A stretch of DNA of 64,000 nucleotides from Aromatoleum anaerobium (lineage in GTDB: Bacteria > Pseudomonadota > Gammaproteobacteria > Burkholderiales > Rhodocyclaceae). A program made the translations under genes and the position numbers. The stretch lies in assembly GCF_012910705.2 (NCBI RefSeq), contig NZ_WTVG02000033.1:62001-126000 (forward strand), read 5' to 3'. This document shows, piece after piece, positions 30,640 through 42,076 of the stretch (within the stretch, counting starts at the first letter, position 1; every line of letters begins with the position of its first letter). The notes under the pieces were generated by a model. It was not told where the DNA came from and made no database searches. It worked only from the letters and a program-made list of their open reading frames with translations.

Positions 30640-31809
30640 TCAGTGCAGGTGCCGGGGCGTCGGCTCGCCGTGTTCTTCGGGCATTTCGGCGTGCACGATC
30701 TCGCCTTCGGGTGAAGGGTAGAGCGGGGCGCCGCAGTCATCGCAGTATTCGAGCGGGAAACGGTGGTCGAGGTTCACGATTTCGGTGACGCCGCAGTCGC
30801 GCAGCACGGCTTCGATCTGCGCCGGACTGTCGGCGTTGTCGTCCTCGGCCCCGAGCAGCGGCCACACGACGCCGTGCACCACCTCGTCCTTGCCGCGCAA
30901 GGTCAGGCCGACACGGTATTCCTCGAGATCGCGCTCGTGGAACGGCGCGATCACCGCGCGCAGGTTTCCGGCCGGCGCTTCCATTTCGGCGCCGAGGAAG
31001 GCCACCGACGCGCGGATCGCGTACGGCCGGCTGTCCTTGTCGGCCTGTCGGCTGGCGGCGAAATAGGCGTCGGGCAACACGACTTCCATCGCGCAGCCCG
31101 GCAGCAGCGGCATCAGGCACGCGCCGCCTTGCTTGCGCCACTGGCTGAGCGACTGGTCGCGCGAGCCGCCCGCCTGCTGCCAGCCGAACAGCGCTTCGCC
31201 TTTCGGCACCACGATCGCGGCGAGCAGGTAGCGGGTGTCCGACAGGAACTGCGCTGTCTCGGGCATGCCTTCGGTCTCGATATGCAGGTCGCGGCCGGAA
31301 AGCGCCGACTGCCCCAGCTTCGCGGCGAATTCCGCGGTGGCGCTGTAGCCTTGCGGCAACTGGTCGGGGCTGAACAGGAAATCGGCCAGCGCGAGCTTGA
31401 CGTGATCGGCGAGGACGTGGGCCTGCAGATGCACCCGCAGGTTCGCGAGCGCTGCGGGCGAAACGGTCGTCGTTGGGATGCGGTAGCGCGACCACGCGAG
31501 CACCGGCGCGGCGATCAGCAGGATGTCGTGCTCGGGCGAGACGCCCGGTGCGCTTTCGGCGCGCGATTCGATGAAGTCGGCCAGTTCGTCGTAGCCGGGC
31601 GAATCAGCGCTGTACAGGTGGTCGAGCGCAGCGTTCAGGGTTTCCTCGTCGCTGTCGGCGAGCAGGCGGTCGAGGGCCGCGCACAGGTGGCGGTCCCAGT
31701 AATGGTCTTCGGCACGGCTACCGGATTCGGCCAAGCCGGTTGCGAGCCAGATCAACTGTTCGGCTTCGCGGCCCAAACCACCGCGGCGCTTTTGACGTGT
31801 TCGTTTCAT
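30640..31809 (-). CDS. DUF2863 family protein
   Basis: 389 residues from [26 protein letters not shown]. It is a betaproteobacteria-restricted family of unknown function. A C-terminal [15 protein letters not shown] cysteine pair suggests a metal site, and a basic N-terminal tail may contact nucleic acid. The start was chosen at the basic N-terminus with family resemblance; the frame extends to 31932 but the added residues overlap the ppsR 3' end. It ends 40 bases before msrB on the same strand. Confidence 0.75.
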   Translation of the reverse strand: MKRTRQKRRGGLGREAEQLIWLATGLAESGSRAEDHYWDRHLCAALDRLLADSDEETLNAALDHLYSADSPGYDELADFIESRAESAPGVSPEHDILLIAAPVLAWSRYRIPTTTVSPAALANLRVHLQAHVLADHVKLALADFLFSPDQLPQGYSATAEFAAKLGQSALSGRDLHIETEGMPETAQFLSDTRYLLAAIVVPKGEALFGWQQAGGSRDQSLSQWRKQGGACLMPLLPGCAMEVVLPDAYFAASRQADKDSRPYAIRASVAFLGAEMEAPAGNLRAVIAPFHERDLEEYRVGLTLRGKDEVVHGVVWPLLGAEDDNADSPAQIEAVLRDCGVTEIVNLDHRFPLEYCDDCGAPLYPSPEGEIVHAEMPEEHGEPTPRHLH

Positions 31810-31847
31810 GGAAATTCCTGTTTGGGTATCGATCGCCGCTGTCGCAG

Positions 31848-32681
31848 TCAGTACGCCGGGCGGTTCAGCCGCACGGCCTGCAGAATGGTAGCCGATATCT
31901 CTTCGATGGACTTGCTGGTGGAATCGAGCCACTGGATGTTTTCGCGGCGCATCAGCTTTTGTGCCGCGTCGATCTCGAAGCGGCAGTTTTCGATCGCCGC
32001 GTAGCGGCTGTTCGGCCGCCGCTCCTGGCGGATCTGCGCCAGGCGCTCCGGCGCGATCGTCAGGCCGAAGAGCTTGCCGCGGTGGCGATGCAGTTCGCCG
32101 GGGAGCTTGTTGCGCTCGAAATCCTCCGGAATCAGCGGATAGTTCGCGGCTTTGACGCCGAACTGGACCGCGAGATACAGGCTCGTGGGCGTCTTGCCCG
32201 AGCGTGAGACGCCGACGAGGATGATGTCCGCGTCGGCCAGTTCTCCGTCCGTCGATACCCCGTCGTCGTGGGACATGGCGAAGTTGATCGCCTCGATGCG
32301 CGCCTTGTAGTCGCTGCTGTCGGCGATGCCGTGAAAGCGGCCGACGGTGTGCGTGGAGCGCTGCCCCAGCTCGGCCTCGAGCGGATTGATGAACTGCTCG
32401 AACAGATCGATGAACAGCGCATCGACTTCGCGCAGGCCGCTCGCCGGGTCGGGGTTCACCAGCGTGCTGAAGACGATCGGGCGGATGCCGTCGTTCGCCG
32501 CGGTTTCGCGGATCTGCCGCGCGCAGTCGAGCGCCTTGTCGAGGTCATTGACGAACGGCACGCGCACTTGCCGGAAGCGCGCCTCCGGAAACTGGGCGAG
32601 GAGGCTGTGGCCCATCGTTTCGGCAGAAATGCCCGTGCCGTCGGAGATGAAAAAGACGGTACGGATGGGAGTTTCGTTCAT
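31848..32681 (-). CDS. ppsR: PEP synthase regulatory protein (bifunctional kinase/pyrophosphorylase)
   Basis: 277-residue DUF299-type regulator that phosphorylates PEP synthase with ADP and removes the phosphate with Pi, switching gluconeogenic PEP supply. The start [28 protein letters not shown] is typical and the nucleotide-binding P-loop is [15 protein letters not shown] (about 150). It is divergent from ppsA with 108 bases between the two starts, the usual layout of regulator and target. Confidence 0.93.
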   Translation of the reverse strand: MNETPIRTVFFISDGTGISAETMGHSLLAQFPEARFRQVRVPFVNDLDKALDCARQIRETAANDGIRPIVFSTLVNPDPASGLREVDALFIDLFEQFINPLEAELGQRSTHTVGRFHGIADSSDYKARIEAINFAMSHDDGVSTDGELADADIILVGVSRSGKTPTSLYLAVQFGVKAANYPLIPEDFERNKLPGELHRHRGKLFGLTIAPERLAQIRQERRPNSRYAAIENCRFEIDAAQKLMRRENIQWLDSTSKSIEEISATILQAVRLNRPAY

Positions 32682-32789
32682 GTTTTACGCCAGAAAAGTG
32701 GCATTGTGGAAAACCTGCCGTGCGGCAGAGCAGCATTTTTCGCTAAAATCGCATTTTGCTTTCTCCCCCACAAAATCGGAAGGCCATTC

Positions 32790-35156
32790 ATGACCCGTTA
32801 CGTCATTCCCTTCACCGAACTTCGCATGTCGGACGTGGAGCAGGTCGGCGGCAAGAACGCTTCGCTCGGTGAGATGATCAGCCAGTTGCCTGCCAGCGTG
32901 CGTGTTCCCGGCGGTTTCGCGACCACCGCCGCGGCGTTCCGTGAATTCCTGGCCCATCAGGGACTGGCCGAGCGCATCCGGGCGGCGCTCGACGCTTTTG
33001 ACGTGGATGACGTGGACACGCTGGCGAAGACCGGTGCGCAGATCCGCCAGTGGATCATCGACACGCCTTTCCCGGCAAGGCTCGAAGAAGAGATTCACGC
33101 AGCGTACAACGCGCTGACCGCCGAAGGCGAAGGGAGTTTCGCGGTGCGCTCGTCGGCGACTGCCGAGGATCTGCCGGATGCGTCGTTCGCGGGTCAGCAG
33201 GAAACTTTTCTGAATATCCACGGCTACGAAAACATCTTGCACGCGATGAAGGAAGTGTTCGCGTCGCTGTACAACGACCGCGCGATCTCGTACCGCGTGC
33301 ACAAGGGCTTCACGCATGCCGAGGTCGCGTTGTCGGCGGGGGTGCAGCGCATGGTGCGCTCCGACATCGGTGCTTCCGGCGTGATGTTCACGATCGACAC
33401 CGAATCCGGTTTCAACGACGTCGTGTTCATCACCGCGTCCTACGGACTGGGTGAGACGGTCGTGCAGGGGGCGGTGAACCCGGACGAGTTCTACGTGCAC
33501 AAGTCGACGCTCGCGCTCGGCAAGCCGGCGGTGATCCGCCGCAATCTGGGTTCGAAGCTGATCAAGATGGTGTTCGCTGACAAGAAGGAGGCGGGCAAAT
33601 CGGTGCGCACCGTCGACGTCGCCGAAGCCGACCGCGTGAAGTTCTCGCTGACCAACGACGATGTGCTCGAACTCGCGCGCTATGCGATGGTGATCGAGAA
33701 GCACTATGGTCGGCCGATGGACATCGAGTGGGGCAAGGACGGCGAGGACGGCAAGCTGTACATTCTGCAGGCGCGTCCCGAGACGGTGAAGAGCCAGTCG
33801 TCCGGGCACGTGATGGAGAAATACCGCCTCAAGCAGTACGGCAAGTCGCTGACGCACGGCCGCGCGATCGGCCAGAAGATCGGCGTCGGCACGGTGCGCG
33901 TCGTCGCCGACGCCTCCGAGATGAGCCGCGTGCAGGCCGGCGACATCCTCGTCACCGACATGACCGACCCGAACTGGGAGCCGGTGATGAAGCGCGCCAG
34001 CGCGATCGTCACGAACCGCGGCGGGCGCACCTGCCACGCGGCGATCATCGCGCGCGAACTCGGCATCCCGGCGATCGTCGGCTGCGGCAACGCGACCGAA
34101 GTGCTCGAGGAAGGCGACTCGGTGACGGTGTCCTGTGCCGAAGGCGACACCGGCTACGTCTATCGCGGCCGGCTCGACTTCGAGGTCGTCACGACCGACA
34201 TGGGCAACCTGCCGGAAATTCCCGTCAAGATCATGATGAACGTCGGCAATCCGGAACTCGCGTTCGAGTTCGCGCAGATTCCGAACGGCGGCGTCGGCCT
34301 CGCACGCCTCGAGTTCGTCATCAACAACATGATCGGCATCCACCCGAAGGCGATCCTCGATCTGAACCAGGTGCCGGCTAGCCTGCGCGACGAGATTCTG
34401 CGACGTTCGCGTGGCTACGCGACGCCCAAGCAGTTCTTCATCGAGAAGCTCGTCGAAGGTGTGGCGACGATCGCCGCGGCGTTCTATCCGAAGCCGGTCA
34501 TCGTGCGCATGTCGGATTTCAAATCGAACGAGTACCGCAAGCTGCTCGGCGGCGAAATCTACGAGCCGGAAGAAGAGAACCCGATGCTGGGTTTTCGTGG
34601 CGCATCGCGCTACATCGCGCACAGCTTCCGCGACTGCTTCGAACTGGAATGCACGGCGATGAAAAAGGTCAGGAACGAGCTGGGCCTGACCAACGTGCAG
34701 ATCATGGTGCCGTTCGTGCGCAACGTCGAGGAGGCCGCCGGTGTTGTCGACCTGCTCGCCGCGCATGGCCTCAAGCGCGGCGTGAACGATCTCAAGCTGA
34801 TCATGATGTGCGAAATCCCGTCGAACGCGCTGCTCGCCGATGCGTTCCTCGAGCATTTCGACGGCTTTTCGATCGGCTCGAACGATCTCACGCAGCTCAC
34901 GCTCGGTCTCGACCGCGATTCGGGCCTCGTCGCGCACGCGTTCGACGAGCGCGATCCGGCCGTCAAGCAGTTGCTGTCGATGGCGATCCAGTCCGCGAAC
35001 CGCCTCGGCAAATACGTCGGCATCTGCGGACAGGGACCGTCGGACCACGCGGATTTCGCCGAATGGCTGATGGACGAAGGCATCCAGACGATTTCGCTGA
35101 ACCCGGACACCGTGATCGACACCTGGCTGAAGCTTGCGGCGCACGTCAAGAGCTGA
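32790..35156 (+). CDS. ppsA: Phosphoenolpyruvate synthase
   Basis: Makes PEP, AMP and Pi from pyruvate and ATP, allowing growth on pyruvate, lactate and similar acids. The 788-residue protein shows the N-terminal ATP-grasp domain ([33 protein letters not shown]), the swivelling domain with the catalytic His in [18 protein letters not shown] (about residue 418), and the C-terminal PEP-binding barrel ([30 protein letters not shown]). The start [12 protein letters not shown] was set at 32790; upstream in-frame sequence lies in the ppsR gene. Confidence 0.97.
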   Translation: MTRYVIPFTELRMSDVEQVGGKNASLGEMISQLPASVRVPGGFATTAAAFREFLAHQGLAERIRAALDAFDVDDVDTLAKTGAQIRQWIIDTPFPARLEEEIHAAYNALTAEGEGSFAVRSSATAEDLPDASFAGQQETFLNIHGYENILHAMKEVFASLYNDRAISYRVHKGFTHAEVALSAGVQRMVRSDIGASGVMFTIDTESGFNDVVFITASYGLGETVVQGAVNPDEFYVHKSTLALGKPAVIRRNLGSKLIKMVFADKKEAGKSVRTVDVAEADRVKFSLTNDDVLELARYAMVIEKHYGRPMDIEWGKDGEDGKLYILQARPETVKSQSSGHVMEKYRLKQYGKSLTHGRAIGQKIGVGTVRVVADASEMSRVQAGDILVTDMTDPNWEPVMKRASAIVTNRGGRTCHAAIIARELGIPAIVGCGNATEVLEEGDSVTVSCAEGDTGYVYRGRLDFEVVTTDMGNLPEIPVKIMMNVGNPELAFEFAQIPNGGVGLARLEFVINNMIGIHPKAILDLNQVPASLRDEILRRSRGYATPKQFFIEKLVEGVATIAAAFYPKPVIVRMSDFKSNEYRKLLGGEIYEPEEENPMLGFRGASRYIAHSFRDCFELECTAMKKVRNELGLTNVQIMVPFVRNVEEAAGVVDLLAAHGLKRGVNDLKLIMMCEIPSNALLADAFLEHFDGFSIGSNDLTQLTLGLDRDSGLVAHAFDERDPAVKQLLSMAIQSANRLGKYVGICGQGPSDHADFAEWLMDEGIQTISLNPDTVIDTWLKLAAHVKS

Positions 35157-35180
35157 GGCCGGCGAGTCCATTGCCCCCAA

Positions 35181-35208
35181 CGGGCGGCTCCCGCGCGGGA
35201 GCCGCCCG
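35181..35208 (+). terminator. Putative terminator of ppsA
   Basis: A 12-bp GC-rich stem (35181-35192 with 35197-35208, loop GCGC) 24 bases after the ppsA stop. It lacks a strong T-run, so it may act as an mRNA 3'-end stabiliser rather than a full intrinsic terminator. Confidence 0.5.
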
Positions 35209-35238
35209 GGCGTCGTTACCTGTCGAAAAGGAAGAACA

Positions 35239-35622
35239 ATGAGCGTCATCGATACCGTGACCCGGGATCTCCTGGACAAGACCGAATTCCTGACCATCGT
35301 CACGGAAGGGCCGGACGGTCCCCACGTCGTCGGCAACTGGGGCGACTATCTGCGCCGGCTGGGGTTCGACGAGGATCGCCTCGTCCTGCCGGCCGGGTAC
35401 TACCGCAAGACCGAGGAGAATCTGCAACGCAACAAGCGCGTCCAGGTGCTCGTCGCGTCCCGCTCCGTCCAGGGGAGCCACGGTCCGGGCCAGGGCTGCG
35501 TTCTTCGGGGAACGGGCGTCATCCTGGAAGAGGGCGAACTCGCCGAGCGAGCCAAGGCGGCTTTTCCGTGGGCGCGGGGCGCACTCGTGATCACCGTCGA
35601 GAGCGTCGACACCCAGCTCTAG
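35239..35622 (+). CDS. Pyridoxamine 5'-phosphate oxidase-like FMN-binding protein
   Basis: 127 residues in the small split-barrel flavoprotein class: EFLTIVTEGPDGPHVVGNWGDYL, RLVLPAGYYRKTEENLQRNKRVQVLVASR, GCVLRGTGVILEEG. Such proteins bind FMN or F420 and often act as general oxidoreductases. Function here is unknown. A GAAGGAAGAA stretch precedes the ATG at 35239. It is probably monocistronic. Confidence 0.75.
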   Translation: MSVIDTVTRDLLDKTEFLTIVTEGPDGPHVVGNWGDYLRRLGFDEDRLVLPAGYYRKTEENLQRNKRVQVLVASRSVQGSHGPGQGCVLRGTGVILEEGELAERAKAAFPWARGALVITVESVDTQL

Positions 35623-35749
35623 CCGATTGAAATGGCGGGCAAGTGAACGCGGCAGGAGAGACGCGCTTACGGCCCTTCCTTGCTTTCCCCGTCCGCGTGA
35701 CCCAGATTTCTATCTCTAACGGCTTGCCATTCAGGAAAGGAGTTTTCCG

Positions 35750-36538
35750 ATGAGCGAACGGCTGGATGGGAAGGTCGCTGTCGTCACCGGCGCCGGCAGC
35801 GGCATCGGCAAGGCGATCGCCGAGCACCTCGCGCGTTCAGGAGCGACGGTGGCGGTCACCGACCTCGACCTGAAGAGCGCCGACGAAGTGGCAGGCGGGA
35901 TCGTCGCTCTGGGCGGGCAGGCGAGCGGCCTCGCGATGGACGTGACCGATGAAGTGGCGGTCGATCGCGGCATCGACGAGGTGGCGGCAAAGCATGGCAG
36001 CGTCGATGTGCTGGTCTCGAATGCCGGCATCCAGATCGTCAACCCGATCGTGGCCTTCTCGTTCGCCGACTGGAAGAAGCTGCTGGCCGTCCACCTCGAC
36101 GGCGCATTTCTCACGACGCGCGCGGCGCTGCGCCATATGTACGCCGGCAAGCGCGGCGGCGTCGTGATCTACATCGGCTCGGTCCATTCCCACCTGGCGT
36201 CGCCGTTGAAGTCCGGGTACGTGACGGCCAAGCATGGCCTGCTCGGGCTGGCACGGGTGCTGGCGAAGGAAGGGGCGGCGCACGGGGTGCGCTCGCACGT
36301 CGTCTGCCCGGGTTTCGTGCGCACGCCGCTGGTGGACAAACAGATCCCCGAGCAGGCGAGGGAGCTGGGGATCAGCGAAGAAGAGGTCGTCAGCAAGGTG
36401 ATGCTCGGTGATACCGTCGATGGGGAGTTCGCGACGGTCGACGAGATCGCCCGCACCGTGCTGTTCCTCGCCGCGTTCCCCGGCGCCGCCTTCACCGGCC
36501 AGTCGTTCATGGTGAGTCACGGCTGGTACATGCACTGA
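35750..36538 (+). CDS. bdhA: 3-hydroxybutyrate dehydrogenase, SDR family
   Basis: 262-residue short-chain dehydrogenase. The NAD-binding motif is [18 protein letters not shown] is in [10 protein letters not shown], and the catalytic Ser, Tyr and Lys are in [24 protein letters not shown]. The HSH-x-ASP-x-K-SxYVTAKHG pattern and the ending VSHGWYMH are characteristic of D-3-hydroxybutyrate dehydrogenase, which oxidises the monomer of polyhydroxybutyrate to acetoacetate. The patatin-like lipase gene follows on the same strand after 61 bases; both could serve storage polymer turnover, which is inference. Confidence 0.85.
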   Translation: MSERLDGKVAVVTGAGSGIGKAIAEHLARSGATVAVTDLDLKSADEVAGGIVALGGQASGLAMDVTDEVAVDRGIDEVAAKHGSVDVLVSNAGIQIVNPIVAFSFADWKKLLAVHLDGAFLTTRAALRHMYAGKRGGVVIYIGSVHSHLASPLKSGYVTAKHGLLGLARVLAKEGAAHGVRSHVVCPGFVRTPLVDKQIPEQARELGISEEEVVSKVMLGDTVDGEFATVDEIARTVLFLAAFPGAAFTGQSFMVSHGWYMH

Positions 36539-36599
36539 GCGGGCGGCGATTCCTTCGCGCACCCCCGGGTGCGATGTGCCCACCCCTCCTTCGATACCG

Positions 36600-37778
36600 A
36601 TGCCATCCCGCTCGCAGCGCAAAAAATTGCCGTTCGAGACTGTCGCCCTGGTGCTCCAGGGCGGTGGCGCGCTGGGGTCGTATCAGGCGGGCGTCTTCGA
36701 GGGGCTGGACGAAGCGGGCATCGAACCGGACTGGCTCGCGGGCATTTCGATCGGTGCGCTGAACATCGCCCTCATCGCCGGCACGCCTCCCGGGGAGCGG
36801 GTCGATCGCCTGAGAGCTTTCTGGGAAACGGTGTGCCAACCGGTTTTCGTCCAGCCTGCCGCCGACCTGATGCAGCGCTGGGTCGAGCGGTGCGGTGCGG
36901 ACGCGCGCCGCATCTTCAACGCCGTGGCCGCATGGCGTGCGGTGGTCGAAGGCCAGAAGGGATTCTTCACTCCCCGTTTGCCGCCGCCGTGGATGGCGCT
37001 GGCGCTACCTGAAGCGGAGGTGAGTTATTACGACACCTCCCAGCTGCGCGACACACTTTCACGGCTCGTGGACCTGGACCGCATCAATGCCGGGCAGCCG
37101 CGGGTATCGGTCGGGGCGGTCAATGTGCGCACCGGCAATTTCGAATATTTCGACAACACGACGGGCCCGTGGAAGGGACGCCTGCGGCTGGAACATTTCA
37201 TCGCTTCCGGCTCCCTCCCGCCCGGTTTCCCGCCCGTGGAGATAGACGGCGAGTTCTACTGGGATGGCGGCCTCATATCGAATACCCCGCTGAGCCACGT
37301 CCTCGAGGCCCAGCCTCGTCGCGACACGCTGGCCTTCCAGGTGGACCTGTGGAGCGCGCTGGGAACTGTTCCGACGAATATCTGGGACGCGCAGGAGCGC
37401 CAGAAGGACATCCAGTATTCGAGCCGCACCCGCGCGATCACCGATCTGATGGCGCGCGAGCAGGAGCTCCGCCGCCTGATCCGGGAACTCCTCGAATACA
37501 TCCCGGACGAGACGCGCCTCGGCGACGAGTGGTGCCGCAAGGCCGGCCCGTGGGCCTGCGGGCGCCAGGTCAGCGTGATCCACCTCATCTATCAGGAAAA
37601 GGAATGGGACGGACTCGCGAAAGACTACGAGTTCAGCCTCCTGACGATGCGCGACCACTGGGCGAGCGGCTTCGAGGACATGCGCAGCACGCTCCAACAC
37701 CGCGACTGGCTGGAGCGTCCGCCCCGGGATCAGTGCTTCGTCACGCACGCCCTGCACGCGCCGCCCGGTTCGTCGTGA
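36600..37778 (+). CDS. Patatin-like phospholipase
   Basis: 392 residues from MPSRSQRKKLPFETVALVLQGGG. Patatin features are all visible: oxyanion loop QGGGALGSYQAGVFEGL, nucleophile serine in AGISIGALN, and the catalytic aspartate in DGGLISNTPL. A C-terminal extension of about 130 residues (SSRTRAITDLMAREQELRRLIRELLE...) matches the DUF3734-type tail of this subgroup. A GTG at 36576 would add eight residues; I preferred the ATG. Downstream of a hydroxybutyrate dehydrogenase, so a lipid or polymer depolymerase role is plausible but unproven. Confidence 0.83.
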   Translation: MPSRSQRKKLPFETVALVLQGGGALGSYQAGVFEGLDEAGIEPDWLAGISIGALNIALIAGTPPGERVDRLRAFWETVCQPVFVQPAADLMQRWVERCGADARRIFNAVAAWRAVVEGQKGFFTPRLPPPWMALALPEAEVSYYDTSQLRDTLSRLVDLDRINAGQPRVSVGAVNVRTGNFEYFDNTTGPWKGRLRLEHFIASGSLPPGFPPVEIDGEFYWDGGLISNTPLSHVLEAQPRRDTLAFQVDLWSALGTVPTNIWDAQERQKDIQYSSRTRAITDLMAREQELRRLIRELLEYIPDETRLGDEWCRKAGPWACGRQVSVIHLIYQEKEWDGLAKDYEFSLLTMRDHWASGFEDMRSTLQHRDWLERPPRDQCFVTHALHAPPGSS

Positions 37779-37799
37779 GCGATCCGGGCGGGGAGAACC

Positions 37800-40037
<2,238 letters not shown>

Positions 40038-40095
40038 TTAAGGCTTTGGCGGGTCTAATTTTCGGTCCTCCAGTTTTCGGTTGGAATCAACAGGG

Positions 40096-40119
40096 ATGGG
40101 CGTTAGCCCATTTTTTATT
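40096..40119 (+). terminator. Intrinsic terminator in the rimP leader (putative attenuator)
   Basis: Stem ATGGGC/GCCCAT (40096-40101 with 40106-40111), loop GTTA, followed directly by TTTTTATTT. It lies between the promoter and the rimP start, only about 14 bases before the ATG, so read-through must occur for the operon to be expressed. NusA, encoded downstream, could affect it; autogenous control of this operon through its leader is known in Escherichia coli, but its operation here is inference. Confidence 0.75.
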
Positions 40120-40132
40120 TGTGGGCGTGGAA

Positions 40133-40561
40133 ATGGACGTCGAAGGTCTGGTTGAACAGGTGGTCAGCGGGCTCGGCTTCGAGCTGGTCGATTTCGAGAC
40201 TTCCCCGAAGGGGCGGCTGATGCGTGTCTTCATCGATAGCGAGCGGGGTGTGACGGTGGACGATTGTGCCACGGTCAGCAATCAGCTCACCCGCGTGTTC
40301 GAAGTCGAGAACGTCGACTACGACCGGCTCGAAGTCTCCTCGCCCGGCCTTGATCGGCCGCTGAAAAAAACCGCCGACTTCGAACGCTTCGCGGGCGACG
40401 AGGTGCAGGTCCGGCTACGCATGCCGATCGGCAATTAGCGAAATTTCGTCGGGGTGCTCGAGGGACTGAGCGAAGGCGTGGTGCGTTTGCGCACCGAGAA
40501 GGGCGAGGTGGCCTTTCCCTTCGATGAAATCGAGAAAGCACGCCTGGTGCCCAAGTTTTGA
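40133..40561 (+). pseudogene. rimP: Ribosome maturation factor RimP, interrupted by an in-frame TAG
   Basis: RimP is needed for 30S subunit assembly. The first 101 codons from [13 protein letters not shown] give the normal N-terminal domain ([47 protein letters not shown]). Codon 102 is TAG (40436-40438), after which the same frame continues without interruption for 40 codons as RNFVGVLEGLSEGVVRLRTE ... RLVPKF and ends at TGA 40559-40561, exactly the C-terminal SH3-like domain of RimP. A single base change from CAG would restore Gln at this site. It could be a sequencing error, a real nonsense mutation or read-through. nusA follows after 26 bases. Confidence 0.88.
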
Positions 40562-40587
40562 GCTTTCGGATGTGGAGGTTTTGATTA

Positions 40588-42063
40588 ATGAGCCGCGAGA
40601 TATTGCTGCTTGTGGATGCGCTGGCGCGCGAAAAGAATGTGGCCAAGGACATCGTGTTCGGCGCCCTGGAGAGCGCGCTCGCCTCCGCAACCAAGAAACG
40701 CATCAACGATGAAGCCGACGTGCGGGTCACGATCGACCGCGATACCGGCGACTACGAGTCTTTCCGCCGCTGGGTCGTGATGCCCGACGAGGAGGTCGTC
40801 AATGACGAGGCCGAGATGGGCATCATCGACGCCCGCGACATCGCCCCGGACATCCAGGTGGGCGAATACATCGAGGAGCCGCTCGAGCCGATCGATTTCG
40901 GCCGCATCGGCGCCCAGGCAGCCAAGCAGGTCATCCTGCAGCGCATCCGTGACGCCGAGCGCGAGCAGGTCCTGAACGACTTCCTCGAACGCAAGGAACA
41001 CCTGGTTTCCGGTTCGATCAAGCGCATGGAGCGCGGCAACGCGATCATCGAGATCGGGCGGCTCGAAGCGGTGATTCCGCGCGATCAGATGATTCCGCGC
41101 GAAAACCTGCGCGTCGGCGACCGGGTCAAGGCGTTTTTGCTGCGCATCGACCGTGGCGCACGCGGCCCGCAACTGATCCTGTCACGCACCGCGCCTGAAT
41201 TCGTCGGCAAGCTCTTCGATCTCGAAGTCCCGGAAATCGAAGACGGCCTGCTCGAGATCAAGGCCTGCGCGCGTGATCCGGGTCTGCGGGCGAAGATCGC
41301 GGTGCAGTCGAACGACCCGCGCATCGACCCGATCGGCACCTGCGTCGGCCTGCGCGGCTCGCGCGTCACGGCGGTGCGCAACGAAATCGCTGGTGAGCAG
41401 ATCGACATCATCGTCTGGTCCGCCGATCCGGCGCAGTTCGTGATCGCAGCCTTGCAGCCGGCCGAAGTGGTTTCGATCGTCGTCGATGAGGAAAGCCACG
41501 CGATGGATGTCGTTGTTGATGAGAACAACCTGGCGATCGCGATCGGGCGCAACGGGCAGAACGTCAAGCTCGCTTCCGAACTGACGGGCTGGACGATCAA
41601 CCTGATGAGCGAGGAAGAGTCCGCCCAGAAGACCGGTCAGGAACGCGAGGGGCTGCGCGAGCTGTTCATGGAAAAGCTCGATGTGGATGATGAACTTGCC
41701 GACATCCTGATCGACGAAGGTTTCTCGTCGCTTGAGGAAATCGCATACGTGCCACTCGCGGAAATGCTCGAGATCGAGGCATTCGACGAGGGGACGGTCA
41801 ACGAGCTGCGCAACAGGGCTCGAAATGTGCTTCTTACCGAGGCGATCGTCACGGAAGAGCATCTGGAGAACGTTTCCGACGATCTGATCAACCTGGAAGG
41901 AATGGACAAGTCGCTTGCCGCCACGCTGGCCCGGCACAGTGTCCTGACCCGGGATGATCTGGCCGACCTGGCTGTGGATGAGCTGGTCGAGATCGCCGGG
42001 ATCGAACAAGAACGGGCAAGTGCGTTGATTTCGGTCGCGCGGGCGCACTGGTTCGAAGAATGA
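40588..42063 (+). CDS. nusA: Transcription termination/antitermination factor NusA
   Basis: RNA polymerase-binding elongation factor acting in pausing, termination and antitermination. The 491-residue protein has an N-terminal RNAP-binding domain ([27 protein letters not shown]), an S1 domain ([26 protein letters not shown]), two KH domains ([14 protein letters not shown] and [15 protein letters not shown]), and two C-terminal acidic repeats. It lies between rimP and infB, the conserved order. Confidence 0.97.
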   Translation: MSREILLLVDALAREKNVAKDIVFGALESALASATKKRINDEADVRVTIDRDTGDYESFRRWVVMPDEEVVNDEAEMGIIDARDIAPDIQVGEYIEEPLEPIDFGRIGAQAAKQVILQRIRDAEREQVLNDFLERKEHLVSGSIKRMERGNAIIEIGRLEAVIPRDQMIPRENLRVGDRVKAFLLRIDRGARGPQLILSRTAPEFVGKLFDLEVPEIEDGLLEIKACARDPGLRAKIAVQSNDPRIDPIGTCVGLRGSRVTAVRNEIAGEQIDIIVWSADPAQFVIAALQPAEVVSIVVDEESHAMDVVVDENNLAIAIGRNGQNVKLASELTGWTINLMSEEESAQKTGQEREGLRELFMEKLDVDDELADILIDEGFSSLEEIAYVPLAEMLEIEAFDEGTVNELRNRARNVLLTEAIVTEEHLENVSDDLINLEGMDKSLAATLARHSVLTRDDLADLAVDELVEIAGIEQERASALISVARAHWFEE

Positions 42064-42076
42064 CGGGAGGGCATTG

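Noticed and set aside
32685-35336. 883-residue minus-strand frame opposite ppsA
   Set aside because: Shadow of ppsA; no ribosome site or family similarity.
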